DNA of 64,000 nt. Origin: Bdellovibrionales bacterium Ga0074137 (GTDB taxonomy: Bacteria > Bdellovibrionota > Bdellovibrionia > Bdellovibrionales > JAMPXM01). This document shows positions 25,243 to 34,413 of this stretch, one piece after another. The translations under genes and the position numbers were made by a program. The notes under the pieces are model-generated. The model was not told the origin of the DNA. It did not search any database and saw nothing but the letters and a program-made list of their open reading frames with translations. The DNA is taken from the NCBI GenBank assembly GCA_001464715.1, contig LNDT01000031.1, positions 62,001 to 126,000 of the forward strand. Reading direction: 5' to 3'. Positions within the stretch are counted from its first letter, which is position 1. Each line of letters opens with the position of its first letter.

Positions 25243-26148
25243 ATGGCTTTGGACCCTTCGTTCGAAAAATTATCGCAGGCCCAGAGTGGCAGCCAAATTG
25301 CGATTTGGAACGAAGGCAAGTCTTGGCTTGCTCCAATTCAATACTACTCAAAAGTGTCGACATCCGTTCGCGCAAGTTCGAACAGCGATGCCGAACGGCG
25401 TTTTCTGTTTTTTCGCTGGGAGGTCGAGACGCTGATCGCCAAGCGCTTTCACGATTCTGAGGCGAGCGTCGAGGACAGTATCAAGTTCCTCAATTTAATT
25501 TTTTTCTCAGACCTTGGATTTAAATGTAGCTTGGCTCCGGCCTCCCCGAATCGAGGCAGCGAGCGTTTTCTTCCGACTCTCGACGCAGTTCTAGCCCGAC
25601 GCTCAGGCCCCCCATCTTTGATCGCCATTCTCTATGCGTGGGTCGGCGAACTGGTGGTTAAGTCCGTTGAAGCGAAACTACAAAAACCCGCCTTTTCACG
25701 CATTGAACTGGTCGCATCTACCCCGACGGAGGTCGTGCGAATCATTCCCTCGATCGATCGCGGCGAAGTGTGGCTGATGGATCTGTCAAAACAGGGTGAA
25801 CAAATCGACGAAATTATTTGGTCGGAGTGGTGTTCAAATTCCAACAGCGGATTTCAGAGACTGACGTGGGCTCAAGGTATGATTCGCAGCCTGACGGATC
25901 TTTTCCGCGCGTTCGAAGCCGACCCGACGCCGACATTGGAAAATCTCACATCTCAACTTTTTGTGCTCGATCAAATTATGTCTCTTCAACCCAGCGAGAC
26001 TCGGCGCTGGGCCGATCGCGCAAGGCTCAACGCCCGCCGCGGCGACAAAAGCGGAGCGCTGGATGATTTGAAGCGGTTTTTCGCATTTCACGACCGCGAC
26101 TCTGCTCCGACGACGATTGTCGCACTGTACGATACACTTCGGTCTTAA
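25243..26148 (+). CDS. SirB1-family (transglutaminase-like) protein with helical C-terminus
   Basis: 301 residues. The central segment RFLPTLDAVLARRSGPPSLIAILYAWVGELV matches the SirB1/Transglut_core2 signature in which a short loop leads to VLxRRxGxPxxLxxLY. The C-terminal 80 residues look like TPR helices (RWADRARLNARRGDKSGALDDLKRFF pattern). In the family such proteins often sit near PrmC or signalling genes; function remains unclear, and the transglutaminase triad is not obvious here. It is divergent from the SpoIIE phosphatase and convergently overlaps the next gene by four bases. Confidence 0.65.
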   Translation: MALDPSFEKLSQAQSGSQIAIWNEGKSWLAPIQYYSKVSTSVRASSNSDAERRFLFFRWEVETLIAKRFHDSEASVEDSIKFLNLIFFSDLGFKCSLAPASPNRGSERFLPTLDAVLARRSGPPSLIAILYAWVGELVVKSVEAKLQKPAFSRIELVASTPTEVVRIIPSIDRGEVWLMDLSKQGEQIDEIIWSEWCSNSNSGFQRLTWAQGMIRSLTDLFRAFEADPTPTLENLTSQLFVLDQIMSLQPSETRRWADRARLNARRGDKSGALDDLKRFFAFHDRDSAPTTIVALYDTLRS

Positions 26149-27881
26149 CGCGCTTCTGGGCGCGTTTCTGGCCGTGTCTCTGGGCGCCGATGAAACCACG
26201 CCGTCTCGACACAAACATCAAGCGGATCTTTGTCTGTGTCGCCGCAAACCTTGGCGAATAAACCTGGATACCATTCGACTTTTTTCAAAGCAGCATAGTA
26301 CTCGCCGCGCGCCCGAAGTTTCCAGTCCGACGTCTTCTTTTCGAATTCAATGATTTTAGCCATGCCTAAATGAAAAGCGGCGTAGCGCTCAAATATTTTT
26401 ATCTCAACCGACCGACGTGGCGAGAACTCGCGCGCTGTCGGACGATACCGAACAAAGGCGCCACGGAGAGCCTCCCTCGATGCAAGAAACCGCGTCGAAC
26501 CTTGCAGTCCCGAAAAAAGAAATCCATTTCCAAGAAAATTAATTTCAAGACCTTGCTCGCGACTTCCAGAAATCTCCGGTGCGGACTCAAGCCAAAGAGG
26601 GACCCCGCGATTTAAATTCGGAACTACAACAGAATCAAAAAACGAGGCCGCAGTGATTTGTGATGTGGCTGCCATTGCTTCAGACAGCGAGAATTTTGGA
26701 ACAATCGCCGCGACGCGAGCCTGTGTGGATCCGTCGAAAACATTGAGAGGTCGCAGAACAGCGATGTCTTTTCCACGGGAATAAATCTCTCGCGCATAGC
26801 GAATCGCGGCTTCCTCTGTCGCCGAATTGACGAACACGACCGTTGGTTTTGGAAGGCTCTGCACAATGTTTCGGGCAAAGTCCTCGACGACGGTGTTGGC
26901 GCCTGGGTGAGCGAAGCGCCACGCTGTCGGCTGACCTGCCGTCACCAAGACGAAAAATGGAGCGATTAAAAGTGCCCACCGCGCCGAGGTCGTTGCTCTT
27001 ATGGATAGAGACTTAAGCGCCACGCGAGTCTGCCACTCGCGCGAAACAGTGATAGCAATCGCGATATTCAGGGCGGCCAAGAGGCCCATAACGACTTCGC
27101 CCCCGCCGCCAAGGAAAATAACACCGGCTGCAAGGACATCATCGCGCCGCAAGCTTTTCAAAAGTTCCATTGCAGGAATGGCGGCAAAACTTGGAACCGT
27201 TGAAGCGGTGGTCTCGTTCAGAATAACACCGAGGACAAAGTGAAACGAAAATCCTACAACAAACAAAATAAGTCTTAAGCTCACAAGCCTTCGGCGCTCG
27301 GAACTGTCGCCATGAGCTCCATCGCGCGCGTGGACAGCGCGCAGTAAAACAAGAATCCATGCCGCCGGAGACAGCGAGCACGCCAACCCATCGATCACTG
27401 CGCCGATCGTCCAACGCTTTGGCGCATCCAAGTAAGTGACGCTTGGACGAGAGAAATAGCTCATCAGTGCTAAAAGTAGAAAAACTAACGACGTTCCATT
27501 GGGAACGACCGAGGTCCACAAAAATGTCGGTGCCAAAACCGCCAGCGCCAGCGCAGGAAGTCTGACATTGAACGAGAGAATGGCTACGGCGAGAACCGAA
27601 AGCCACGCACTCAAACCCGCCGCGGTCGCAAATGTGATTTGTGCTTTAAGTCCACCAAAGATCTCGGCCAGCGCGCCCAAAGCGAGAAGCGCAAAAGCCC
27701 AGAAGCTTGAAAGCGAGGATGCAACCGTCGGCGAAAGATCGCTCGCGCCCATACCCCAGCGAACGTGATCGGCCGAGAGCCGTGACGTTGTGGCGACTGG
27801 AAGAAGCCAGTAAAACAGTGCGATCATTCCAACCAGGACAGCACATCGGGCAACAGTTCTTAGATTTAAGAAACGCTTCAT
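26145..27881 (-). CDS. Multi-spanning membrane protein of unknown function
   Basis: About 578 residues from ATG 27881; the TTG seven codons upstream is less likely. The first 330 residues form about nine hydrophobic segments (for example LVGMIALFYWLLPVA, FALLALGALAEIF, VLAPTFLWTSVVPNGTSLVF). The C-terminal 250 residues are a soluble domain beginning AWRFAHPGANTVVEDFARNI with a nucleotide-like PKPTVVFVNSATEEAAIRYA. The architecture resembles GT-C-like or DUF2723-type membrane glycosyltransferase relatives, but no catalytic motif is convincing. It ends the ispB-menA-rsmJ gene run, 22 bases after rsmJ. Confidence 0.6.
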   Translation of the reverse strand: MKRFLNLRTVARCAVLVGMIALFYWLLPVATTSRLSADHVRWGMGASDLSPTVASSLSSFWAFALLALGALAEIFGGLKAQITFATAAGLSAWLSVLAVAILSFNVRLPALALAVLAPTFLWTSVVPNGTSLVFLLLALMSYFSRPSVTYLDAPKRWTIGAVIDGLACSLSPAAWILVLLRAVHARDGAHGDSSERRRLVSLRLILFVVGFSFHFVLGVILNETTASTVPSFAAIPAMELLKSLRRDDVLAAGVIFLGGGGEVVMGLLAALNIAIAITVSREWQTRVALKSLSIRATTSARWALLIAPFFVLVTAGQPTAWRFAHPGANTVVEDFARNIVQSLPKPTVVFVNSATEEAAIRYAREIYSRGKDIAVLRPLNVFDGSTQARVAAIVPKFSLSEAMAATSQITAASFFDSVVVPNLNRGVPLWLESAPEISGSREQGLEINFLGNGFLFSGLQGSTRFLASREALRGAFVRYRPTAREFSPRRSVEIKIFERYAAFHLGMAKIIEFEKKTSDWKLRARGEYYAALKKVEWYPGLFAKVCGDTDKDPLDVCVETAWFHRRPETRPETRPEAR

Positions 27882-27903
27882 GGCTTCAGCGTGCCGACCC
27901 AAT

Positions 27904-28656
27904 TTAAGAACGACAAGAGTAAATATCGAAGGCCGCAGTTTTCCCCTCGAGACGACGAGGTTTCAATGCCGGCCCCCAGTCCACGGGTTCGACAATTTCC
28001 CCCGAGCCCATGGGACGTTTCACAACAACTCTGGACCTCGCCACCGAGGCCGCGACTTGAAACAAATTTCGAACTTCCTCTTTCGATGAGGTTGGAAGCA
28101 TTTTCCGCAGCAGCGCCATTTCTTTTCGAGGGAGAGATTTTGTTTCCGTCGATTCGCTTTCAAACATCGGATCGATAATGACAGCCGTTGGGAAAAGAAA
28201 CTCTGGCCGCATTGATTCGCGAGCGACCACTTCGGTGGCATCCGCGCACCGAAATTCCAAGTCGAACTGCGGAATCCCAAGCGAAGAAGCCTTCAGTCGA
28301 CGAAGTCCATCCTGTAGAAGTTCAAAAATCCGTGGGTCACGTTCGAACGCAACTACTTTGTAACCAGCCGCCGCCAGAAGAAATGCGTCAGTTCCAAGCC
28401 CTGCCGTGAAGTCGAAAACCAAGACACCGGTCCGCTCGTTGGGTTTTACGCCAACGGCTTTCACGATGAGTTCGGAGTTTGTTCCACCTCGTGTTCGGTG
28501 CCGAAGCTTGGGACTTAAAAAATCGACGACAATCGGATTGGGTTGAGGCCCCGACAAAGGCGACGAGAAAACTTCTGTGAGGCCCCGAGCGACCTCCGGT
28601 TCACCGCCAGAGTTCGATGACAGCGGGACATCGACAAAGACAAATCCTTGACTCAT
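27904..28656 (-). CDS. rsmJ: Class I SAM methyltransferase, RsmJ-like (16S rRNA G1516)
   Basis: RsmJ methylates N2 of G1516 in 16S rRNA. Seen: FLSPKLRHRTRGG, the SAM-binding FDFTAGLGTDAFLLAAAGYKV (motif I), VVAFERDPRIFELLQDGLRR, and AVIIDPMFESESTETKSLPR, which matches the RsmJ DPMFP-K block (motif IV). The total length, 250 residues, is normal. The start overlaps the menA stop by four bases (ATGA), so expression is coupled to menaquinone genes; this looks like operon convenience rather than shared chemistry. Confidence 0.85.
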   Translation of the reverse strand: MSQGFVFVDVPLSSNSGGEPEVARGLTEVFSSPLSGPQPNPIVVDFLSPKLRHRTRGGTNSELIVKAVGVKPNERTGVLVFDFTAGLGTDAFLLAAAGYKVVAFERDPRIFELLQDGLRRLKASSLGIPQFDLEFRCADATEVVARESMRPEFLFPTAVIIDPMFESESTETKSLPRKEMALLRKMLPTSSKEEVRNLFQVAASVARSRVVVKRPMGSGEIVEPVDWGPALKPRRLEGKTAAFDIYSCRS

Positions 28657-29786
28657 AAAATGGCGCCAAGAAGTCCGCCAAAGAGGCGCACAGAATCGCC
28701 CAAAAGAAACGCCAGAAGATTAAACCACGCCAATCGCAAGCCCGCAGCATTAAGTCCGCGCATCCGACTTGCCAGCGGTGATTCAAGGCCACGCACGCGC
28801 GCGGCCAAGGGGCCTAATCCGAAACCAAGCACCAAAATCGGCAAAACTCTCTCGGGAACAGGATCAATCAGCACCACAAGCAGTGCCATCGAAAATGAAA
28901 TCAGACCCAGGACGAAATAAGTAAATGTTTTTGAAGCATCGAAACCCGCACGAACGGGCCACGTGCGAAGACCCGCGCGACCATCTGACAAAATTCGTTC
29001 AAAGTTTTTTAAGTGAAGACACAAAAGAGCAATGGACCCAAAAGTCGCACCCAGCGCAAGACTTCGCCATGTCAGTTCGCCGGTCATTGACCAAACAAAT
29101 CCACCCGTCAAAAGCGGTCCGAACATAAGCCAAGCAGCGAATTCCGCAAAGCCCTTGTACTTGAGACCGAAATGCGAAATCGCGAACTCAAGGACGGCAA
29201 CACTCGCAAATAAAACCAGCAAAACACCCGATGACAGATTGGACGCGACGACTGGTACACCGGCCACGACCGCGATCATCAATCCCACCCATGCGGCTCG
29301 GTGAACATCGCGCGCGCGGAGCCAACCGCGACTGATCACGCGACTTCCACCGCGTTCGCGAACCCGGTCCCATCCGCGCACGTGATCATGGTAATCATTA
29401 AATAAATTCACAGAGGCATGAAGAGCCAGAATTCCCGTGATGGTCCAAAGGGCTCGCACCCAATCCAGCGCCTGGCCACTGGCTTGAGCTTGCGCCCCCA
29501 ACCAACCCAAGGCGGCCAAAATAGGTCCGACAGAAAGTACCAACGAGTCCGGACGAAGCGCCATGATCCAAACCCATACGGAGGTCGGTCGCCGTAAACT
29601 CTCTTTGGAAACAAACTCGAAGGTCCACTCGGGACTTGATTGAATTAATATCGGTCTGAGCGTCGAAGCACGGCTCACGAGATCCGTTGGCAAATCGCCC
29701 TGAAGTAGCGGCGCCAAACGAGGATCCCCTGTTTCGAGAGTCAAAAAACGAGGCGGCACTGTCGAATCCGACACAACCGAACTCAT
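28653..29786 (-). CDS. menA: UbiA-family prenyltransferase, MenA-like
   Basis: Membrane prenyltransferase attaching the polyprenyl tail to 1,4-dihydroxy-2-naphthoate in menaquinone synthesis. The first Asp-rich motif is NLFNDYHDHVRGWDRVRERG, the MenA form of NDxxDxxxD. Several hydrophobic helices follow. The second Asp-rich motif is less clear, with KNFERILSDGRAGLRTWPVRAG near residue 265. An N-terminal soluble extension of about 75 residues without recognisable motifs precedes the first helix. Four-base overlaps join it to the polyprenyl diphosphate synthase upstream and rsmJ downstream, which supports the assignment: one enzyme makes the tail, the next attaches it. Confidence 0.82.
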   Translation of the reverse strand: MSSVVSDSTVPPRFLTLETGDPRLAPLLQGDLPTDLVSRASTLRPILIQSSPEWTFEFVSKESLRRPTSVWVWIMALRPDSLVLSVGPILAALGWLGAQAQASGQALDWVRALWTITGILALHASVNLFNDYHDHVRGWDRVRERGGSRVISRGWLRARDVHRAAWVGLMIAVVAGVPVVASNLSSGVLLVLFASVAVLEFAISHFGLKYKGFAEFAAWLMFGPLLTGGFVWSMTGELTWRSLALGATFGSIALLCLHLKNFERILSDGRAGLRTWPVRAGFDASKTFTYFVLGLISFSMALLVVLIDPVPERVLPILVLGFGLGPLAARVRGLESPLASRMRGLNAAGLRLAWFNLLAFLLGDSVRLFGGLLGAIL

Positions 29787-30736
29787 CCTTCGCGCTTTCG
29801 CCAGTAAAGGGGTTTCGGTAAACCTTTTAAGTCTTCGATCACCGAAACTTCGGACGGCTCAAGACATTCGCGCACACCGTCAAGGCGATGAAAGTACAAA
29901 TCAATCAACTTTTGATTTTCAATATCAAAAGCCGCCGCTCGCTCTGCGAAGTGACCTTCGCCCACGCGACTAATGAATTCACCCAACGACTGACTGCGAA
30001 CAGCTTCATTGAATGTCGATGTGGGAAGATCTCTCAACACCCAGACCGCGAATGAATTTAAGTAACCAGATTTCAGATCGCCAAGAACCGCTTTACCTTC
30101 ATCGTTGCGAATGTCGAAATCCAAAAGATCATCGCTTCTCTGGAACAGCAATCCCAGTAGCGTGCCACACTCTTCAAGACGCGACAGAAGCTTTTCATCG
30201 TACCGCTCTTTGGCGATGAAAGGAGCACTGAGGCAAAGTTTAAAAAGCGCGCCCGTTTTCAAATCATGAACTCGATCAAGATCTTTAAGACTGATTCCAA
30301 AATCCTTGACCAGTGAATCTTGAATCCATTCGCCTTCAAGAAGATCCGAAATGGCTTTCGCTGTTCGTTGAATCAGGCGTACGTTTCCGTGACTGGACAA
30401 ATTCACCATCACGCGCGCGAGTAAGTAGTCGCCGGCAAGGACTGCATATTCTGGCGTGTACTTCGTCCACGCGGCCGGCTTTCCCCGACGCAGCACCGAG
30501 TGGTCGATCAGATCGTCATGAAGCAAAGACGCGTTGTGAATGAACTCAACCGTCTGCGCCAACAGCGCGATCACGTTTTGCTCCAGAGCGATCTTTGATC
30601 CAATTCGCTGCACAAGCTTGGCTCGAAAACCTTTTCCGTCTTTGAAAAGATCGTCGTAAAGCGCATTCAACTTCGGAAGGTAAGTCGGAAAGTCTTCAGA
30701 ACTATAGATTTTGGTCGGGGTCTTGATGGAGTTCAT
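29783..30736 (-). CDS. ispB: All-trans polyprenyl diphosphate synthase
   Basis: Extends isoprenoid diphosphates for the quinone side chain. First Asp-rich motif: ASLLHDDLIDHSVLRRGKPA (DDxxD), with the Phe/Tyr chain-length region just upstream. Lys-Thr-Gly motif: HDLKTGALFKL. Second Asp-rich motif: LLFQRSDDLLDFD. About 317 residues from ATG 30736; a GTG seven codons upstream is possible. First gene of the ispB-menA-rsmJ operon, so probably makes the menaquinone tail. Chain length cannot be read from the sequence. Confidence 0.88.
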   Translation of the reverse strand: MNSIKTPTKIYSSEDFPTYLPKLNALYDDLFKDGKGFRAKLVQRIGSKIALEQNVIALLAQTVEFIHNASLLHDDLIDHSVLRRGKPAAWTKYTPEYAVLAGDYLLARVMVNLSSHGNVRLIQRTAKAISDLLEGEWIQDSLVKDFGISLKDLDRVHDLKTGALFKLCLSAPFIAKERYDEKLLSRLEECGTLLGLLFQRSDDLLDFDIRNDEGKAVLGDLKSGYLNSFAVWVLRDLPTSTFNEAVRSQSLGEFISRVGEGHFAERAAAFDIENQKLIDLYFHRLDGVRECLEPSEVSVIEDLKGLPKPLYWRKREG

Positions 30737-30840
30737 GTCGTGCGGATCATGTTGCACCGCATTCTGTACGAGTCAAGCCCGGCCAATTCGAGATCCATTG
30801 TTTGTGCCCCGCCCCCGAGCCGACTAGACTGATCTCTTCT

Positions 30841-31941
30841 ATGGAGTCAGACAGTAGTACCCAAGACAACCTTCGCCACCATAACTCCGCCTCGCCTGGT
30901 GCCAACCAAGAGTCTTTAGACCCAAGTCACAATCGCAGTATTTGGGATGACCTCTCGTTGCGAGCCGTACTGATGGCGATCTGTGGCAATGCCTTAGTGA
31001 CCGTCGCGAAATTTTTTGGCTGGATTGCAAGCGCCGGCAGTCCCTCGATGCTCGCTGAAACAATTCACTCGCTGGCTGATACCTGCAATCAACTTCTGCT
31101 CCTGGTTGGAATCCGCCACGGCGCAGGCCGCCCCACAAAAGAATTTCCGTTTGGCAAAGGGCGCGCCCGCTACATTTGGAATCTTGTCAGTGCCGTTGGA
31201 ATTTTCTTTCTCGGATTCGGGTTCACGACCTGGCACGGAGTGGAAACTTTGCTGGCGGCTCACCCTTCCGATGCTGTCGACGGAAGTCCGTGGTCACTTC
31301 CAATTTTGATTTTCGCTTTTTTCATTGAAGGCTACACACTTTTTGTGGCCATTCGGTCCGTGAACGAATCGCGCGGTGATAAACCGTTCTTTGAGTTCGT
31401 TCGCTTCGGAGATGACCCCACTGGCGTTGCTGTTTTGCTCGAGGATGCTGCCGCGGTCGTCGGCGTTTTCACAGCCTTCATCGGCATCTCGCTTTCGCGG
31501 TATACAGGATCACCGATTCCCGATGCTGTCGCATCGATCATTATCGGCGCAATTCTTGGCTTCATGGCGATCACACTGGCGATTGCCAATGGACGCATAC
31601 TTATTGGCGCCTCCATGAGTGAAGATCGCGAACAAGAAATTCGCGATTATTTGGAGTCACTTCCAGCCATCGAACGTGTCACAAGTTTAAAGACAGCCGT
31701 CATGTCGCCGGGCGCGGTCCGTCTGGCCGCAGAAATAGAATTTCACGGAAGTACATTCATCGATCGGCACATGGTCGAACGCGATGCCGAAAGAATTCGG
31801 GACGGCGAAGACCCGACACCCGTTCTTTTTGAAACAGCCGAACGAATGGTCCGCGTGATGGGTCGTGAAATTAACCGACTCGAGGCTCAGATTCGCCAGC
31901 AGTTTCCTGAAATTACTTACATCGATCTCGAAGTGAACTGA
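30841..31941 (+). CDS. Cation diffusion facilitator (CDF) family transporter
   Basis: Proton-driven divalent metal exporter. After a polar N-terminal segment of about 45 residues come the CDF helices: AICGNALVTVAKFFGWIASAG, SLADTCNQLLLLVGI with the first metal-site Asp, FFLGFGFTTWHGVETL, FAFFIEGYTLFVAI, and VLLEDAAAVVGVFTAFIG with the second Asp pair. The C-terminal part is a cytoplasmic ferredoxin-like metal-sensing domain. ATG 30841 is preferred to an upstream TTG. A polar, Ser-rich N-terminus is unusual but not unique. The metal is unknown. Confidence 0.85.
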   Translation: MESDSSTQDNLRHHNSASPGANQESLDPSHNRSIWDDLSLRAVLMAICGNALVTVAKFFGWIASAGSPSMLAETIHSLADTCNQLLLLVGIRHGAGRPTKEFPFGKGRARYIWNLVSAVGIFFLGFGFTTWHGVETLLAAHPSDAVDGSPWSLPILIFAFFIEGYTLFVAIRSVNESRGDKPFFEFVRFGDDPTGVAVLLEDAAAVVGVFTAFIGISLSRYTGSPIPDAVASIIIGAILGFMAITLAIANGRILIGASMSEDREQEIRDYLESLPAIERVTSLKTAVMSPGAVRLAAEIEFHGSTFIDRHMVERDAERIRDGEDPTPVLFETAERMVRVMGREINRLEAQIRQQFPEITYIDLEVN

Positions 31942-31945
31942 ATCT

Positions 31946-32893
31946 TTGGACCAGCACTACCTGCCCTATTTGCTCACTCTTGGCGCGACACTCAGCTTTT
32001 CCAGCGCGAGTCTTATCTTCGCTCGTTTTTCAAAAAGCGTTTCTGTTCTTTGGATGAACACCGTAAAAGCCGGCGTCGCTTTGATTTTACTTTGCGTGAC
32101 TCTACCGATTCTGTTTTGGATCAACGGAACTTTTGAGACTTGGAGACCGCCCACCGATTTTTCGTCCTCAATGTTTCTATTGTCGGGGGCTTTGGGACTT
32201 GGCATCGGTGATTTGTTTCTTCTGGGGGCCTTCATCCGGATTGGCGTTTCAAGAACACTGATGCTTTATGGCTTTCAGCCTTTGATTTTGGGCGCTGCTG
32301 GTTTCCTTTTCTTTGATCAAACGTTTGATTCCCAGCGCTGGGTGGCCATCGCTTTTCTTATAGGGTGTTTGGTCATTTTCAGTCTCGAACGCTACCGCGA
32401 AACCAAGTCTTGGGAGCTTCCCGGACTCGCGATGGCGATCATCGGTGTTACGATGGATTCAAGTGGCGTCTTGATCACTCGTCTCGCCTTTGAAGACAGT
32501 CCATCGACTCACCCCCTAGAAGGACATTTTGTCCGATGCATCGGGGCGCTCTTGGCCTACATGGTTGTTGCCCTCGCGATCAAAGTGCGACGACGTCAGA
32601 AAAACCCCCATGACACTCGACCGGTGATCGGGATTTTTTCTCACTTCTTAAGCTTTGATGCGAAATCCAAAGCACTAATTCTGCTCGGGTGTTTTGGAGG
32701 GACCTACCTTTCGCTTTGTCTCTACTTAACAGCCATTCAAATTGGACATCTGGCATCGATCTCGGCGATTGCGATCACCGGGCCAATGTTCGCCGCTTTG
32801 TTGGAATCAGTGATTCATAAACGGCGACCCACGGTTTATTTGGCGATCGCGTTTTTGCTTTTTCTTGGGGGCTTCGCCGTTTTGATGGCCTGA
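31946..32893 (+). CDS. EamA/DMT-family transporter
   Basis: A ten-helix drug/metabolite transporter with two EamA repeats. The first repeat begins LLTLGATLSFSSASLIFARF and ends near residue 150. The second begins ELPGLAMAIIGVTMDSSGVLITR and ends AFLLFLGGFAVLMA. The start appears to be TTG 31946, four bases after the CDF stop; the first helix would be lost with any ATG further in. The short gap implies cotranscription with the CDF gene. Substrate unknown. Confidence 0.78.
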   Translation: MDQHYLPYLLTLGATLSFSSASLIFARFSKSVSVLWMNTVKAGVALILLCVTLPILFWINGTFETWRPPTDFSSSMFLLSGALGLGIGDLFLLGAFIRIGVSRTLMLYGFQPLILGAAGFLFFDQTFDSQRWVAIAFLIGCLVIFSLERYRETKSWELPGLAMAIIGVTMDSSGVLITRLAFEDSPSTHPLEGHFVRCIGALLAYMVVALAIKVRRRQKNPHDTRPVIGIFSHFLSFDAKSKALILLGCFGGTYLSLCLYLTAIQIGHLASISAIAITGPMFAALLESVIHKRRPTVYLAIAFLLFLGGFAVLMA

Positions 32894-32903
32894 CGGATTC
32901 CGA

Positions 32904-33860
32904 TTAACGTTTTGTTAGAACGTCGGAATCAAGCATGTGTCGAAGAGACTTGATAAGATCGCGATTGAATTTTGAGCCCTGCGAGTTGATCAAAGTCTCA
33001 ATCAAAATTCGAACCGTCGTCTCTCGACCGACGGCGCGGTCATCTTCGTAACGCTCGGCCAATTCATTCGCCAGTCCGACCAGGCGAGCCAGCGGATGAA
33101 TGTACATATCTTTCAGCCCCGACGGAAAACCCGACCCATCGCTGCGCTCGTGATGATGAGCAACGATCATCTGAATTTCCTCTGGCACGGTTTTCACCTG
33201 CGACAAAAGAGCTCGACCCATCTCACAGTGGCCTTCAAGAATCTTTCGATCGTGGGTGGACAAAGTGCGCGGATCTTTGTCGAGTATTTCTTTGGGTAGC
33301 ATGAACTTTCCAAAGTCATGAAGAAGCGCGCCCATAGCGACGTTTTCCTGGGTCGCAGGCTTAATCCACTCCATCGACGAAACGATGACCGTGCTCAATG
33401 CTGAAACCATCAGTGAGTGCCGGACGTCGTCGCGGTTCAGTGACTGAAACTTCATAAATGCGGCCGAAAGACGCGGCTCGCGGTCGATCATACCGCGGAC
33501 AGCTTTCCCGATGGCCCTTGCGTGATTGAAGCTTGCTTCCGTGACACCCAAAACCTTGAGCTCGTCAAAAACTTTCTCGCTGACTTTTTCGAGAGTTTCA
33601 AACTTGCTCGAGTCGCTGCTGGCGACCTCCGAACTCACCGCTTCAATCAACTCTTGTTCGCTGGCAAACAGCGTCTTCACACCGCGGGAGACATACTTTT
33701 GAAGCCGCTCCCTATCGATTGGGTTACCCGCTCGAAGAAGCGTTAGGAATCGTCCATCCGGAAGCTGGAGGTAAAGGTTGTAAGGCGTCGTTGCCCAGCC
33801 AAGCACGGCCGAAATTTCAACGGACTTCACTGTAATTTTCGATCCGCCACTTTCGCTCAC
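32904..33860 (-). CDS. HD-GYP-domain phosphodiesterase-like protein
   Basis: 318 residues. The C-terminal HD-GYP domain (about residues 130-310) has HSLMVSALSTVIVSS, the HD motif ALLHDFGKFMLP, EGHCEMGRALLSQ, and HHHERSDGSGFPSGL in place of HHExxDGxGYP, so Tyr is Phe. The metal ligands are kept and activity on cyclic-di-GMP is plausible. The N-terminal 125 residues (LYLQLPDGRFLTLLRAG onward) resemble the DUF3391-like domain that often precedes HD-GYP. GTG start. Divergently arranged with the degenerate receiver gene 33963-34394; a shared promoter region of about 100 bases suggests they work together. Confidence 0.82.
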   Translation of the reverse strand: MSESGGSKITVKSVEISAVLGWATTPYNLYLQLPDGRFLTLLRAGNPIDRERLQKYVSRGVKTLFASEQELIEAVSSEVASSDSSKFETLEKVSEKVFDELKVLGVTEASFNHARAIGKAVRGMIDREPRLSAAFMKFQSLNRDDVRHSLMVSALSTVIVSSMEWIKPATQENVAMGALLHDFGKFMLPKEILDKDPRTLSTHDRKILEGHCEMGRALLSQVKTVPEEIQMIVAHHHERSDGSGFPSGLKDMYIHPLARLVGLANELAERYEDDRAVGRETTVRILIETLINSQGSKFNRDLIKSLRHMLDSDVLTKR

Positions 33861-33962
33861 TGCTCTATTGTGCTTCTTGTCCGGAAAATGGGGAAATGTT
33901 TAAAATAACTTAGCTTTCGACTGGACCGAGATCGCGCTACGATCAAGACCCTGAGGTGACTT

Positions 33963-34394
33963 TTGTCCGATTTCCATTCGAAGCCTGAAAATACGAATTC
34001 GCCCTATGCGGACACGGACATTCTTGTGGTGGACGACCAGAAGGCGTCGCGGATCTTGTTGCGAGCCTTCTTAACTCGGATCGGTGTTGGCCGCGTCGAT
34101 GAGGCAAAGAACGGCATCGAAGCCCTGCGGGTTCTTATGGTGCCCGGACGAAACAACTGGCCTTTTGACTTGGTTTTTGTCAGCCGGAAGATGAAAGAAA
34201 TGAGCGGGCTGGAGCTTGTACGAACTCTCAGAAAAGTAACGGCCGGAAATGCCATGCCCGTGGTCATTATTTCTGAGGACCTTGACCCCAGCATCGCCAA
34301 AGAGGCGACCATGGCTGGCGCCACCGACTACATGCCTCGCCCTTACACAGAGGAAAACCTTCGCGAAATGCTAAAGAAGGTTCTGAAGTCGTAG
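33963..34394 (+). CDS. CheY-like receiver lacking the phospho-acceptor Asp
   Basis: A single receiver domain of 143 residues with TTG start behind GAGGTGA. The acidic pocket DILVVDDQ is intact. In DLVFVSRKMKEMSGLELVR the position of the phospho-acceptor (CheY Asp57, three residues before the Met) is Ser. The switch Thr is Ser (PVVIISEDLD) and the conserved Lys before Pro is Arg (YMPRPYTEENL). It therefore cannot be phosphorylated in the usual way and is a pseudo-receiver, probably acting by protein contact. Its divergent neighbour is the HD-GYP protein. Confidence 0.82.
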   Translation: MSDFHSKPENTNSPYADTDILVVDDQKASRILLRAFLTRIGVGRVDEAKNGIEALRVLMVPGRNNWPFDLVFVSRKMKEMSGLELVRTLRKVTAGNAMPVVIISEDLDPSIAKEATMAGATDYMPRPYTEENLREMLKKVLKS

Positions 34395-34413
34395 TCCAAA
34401 TACAGTGAAGCGG

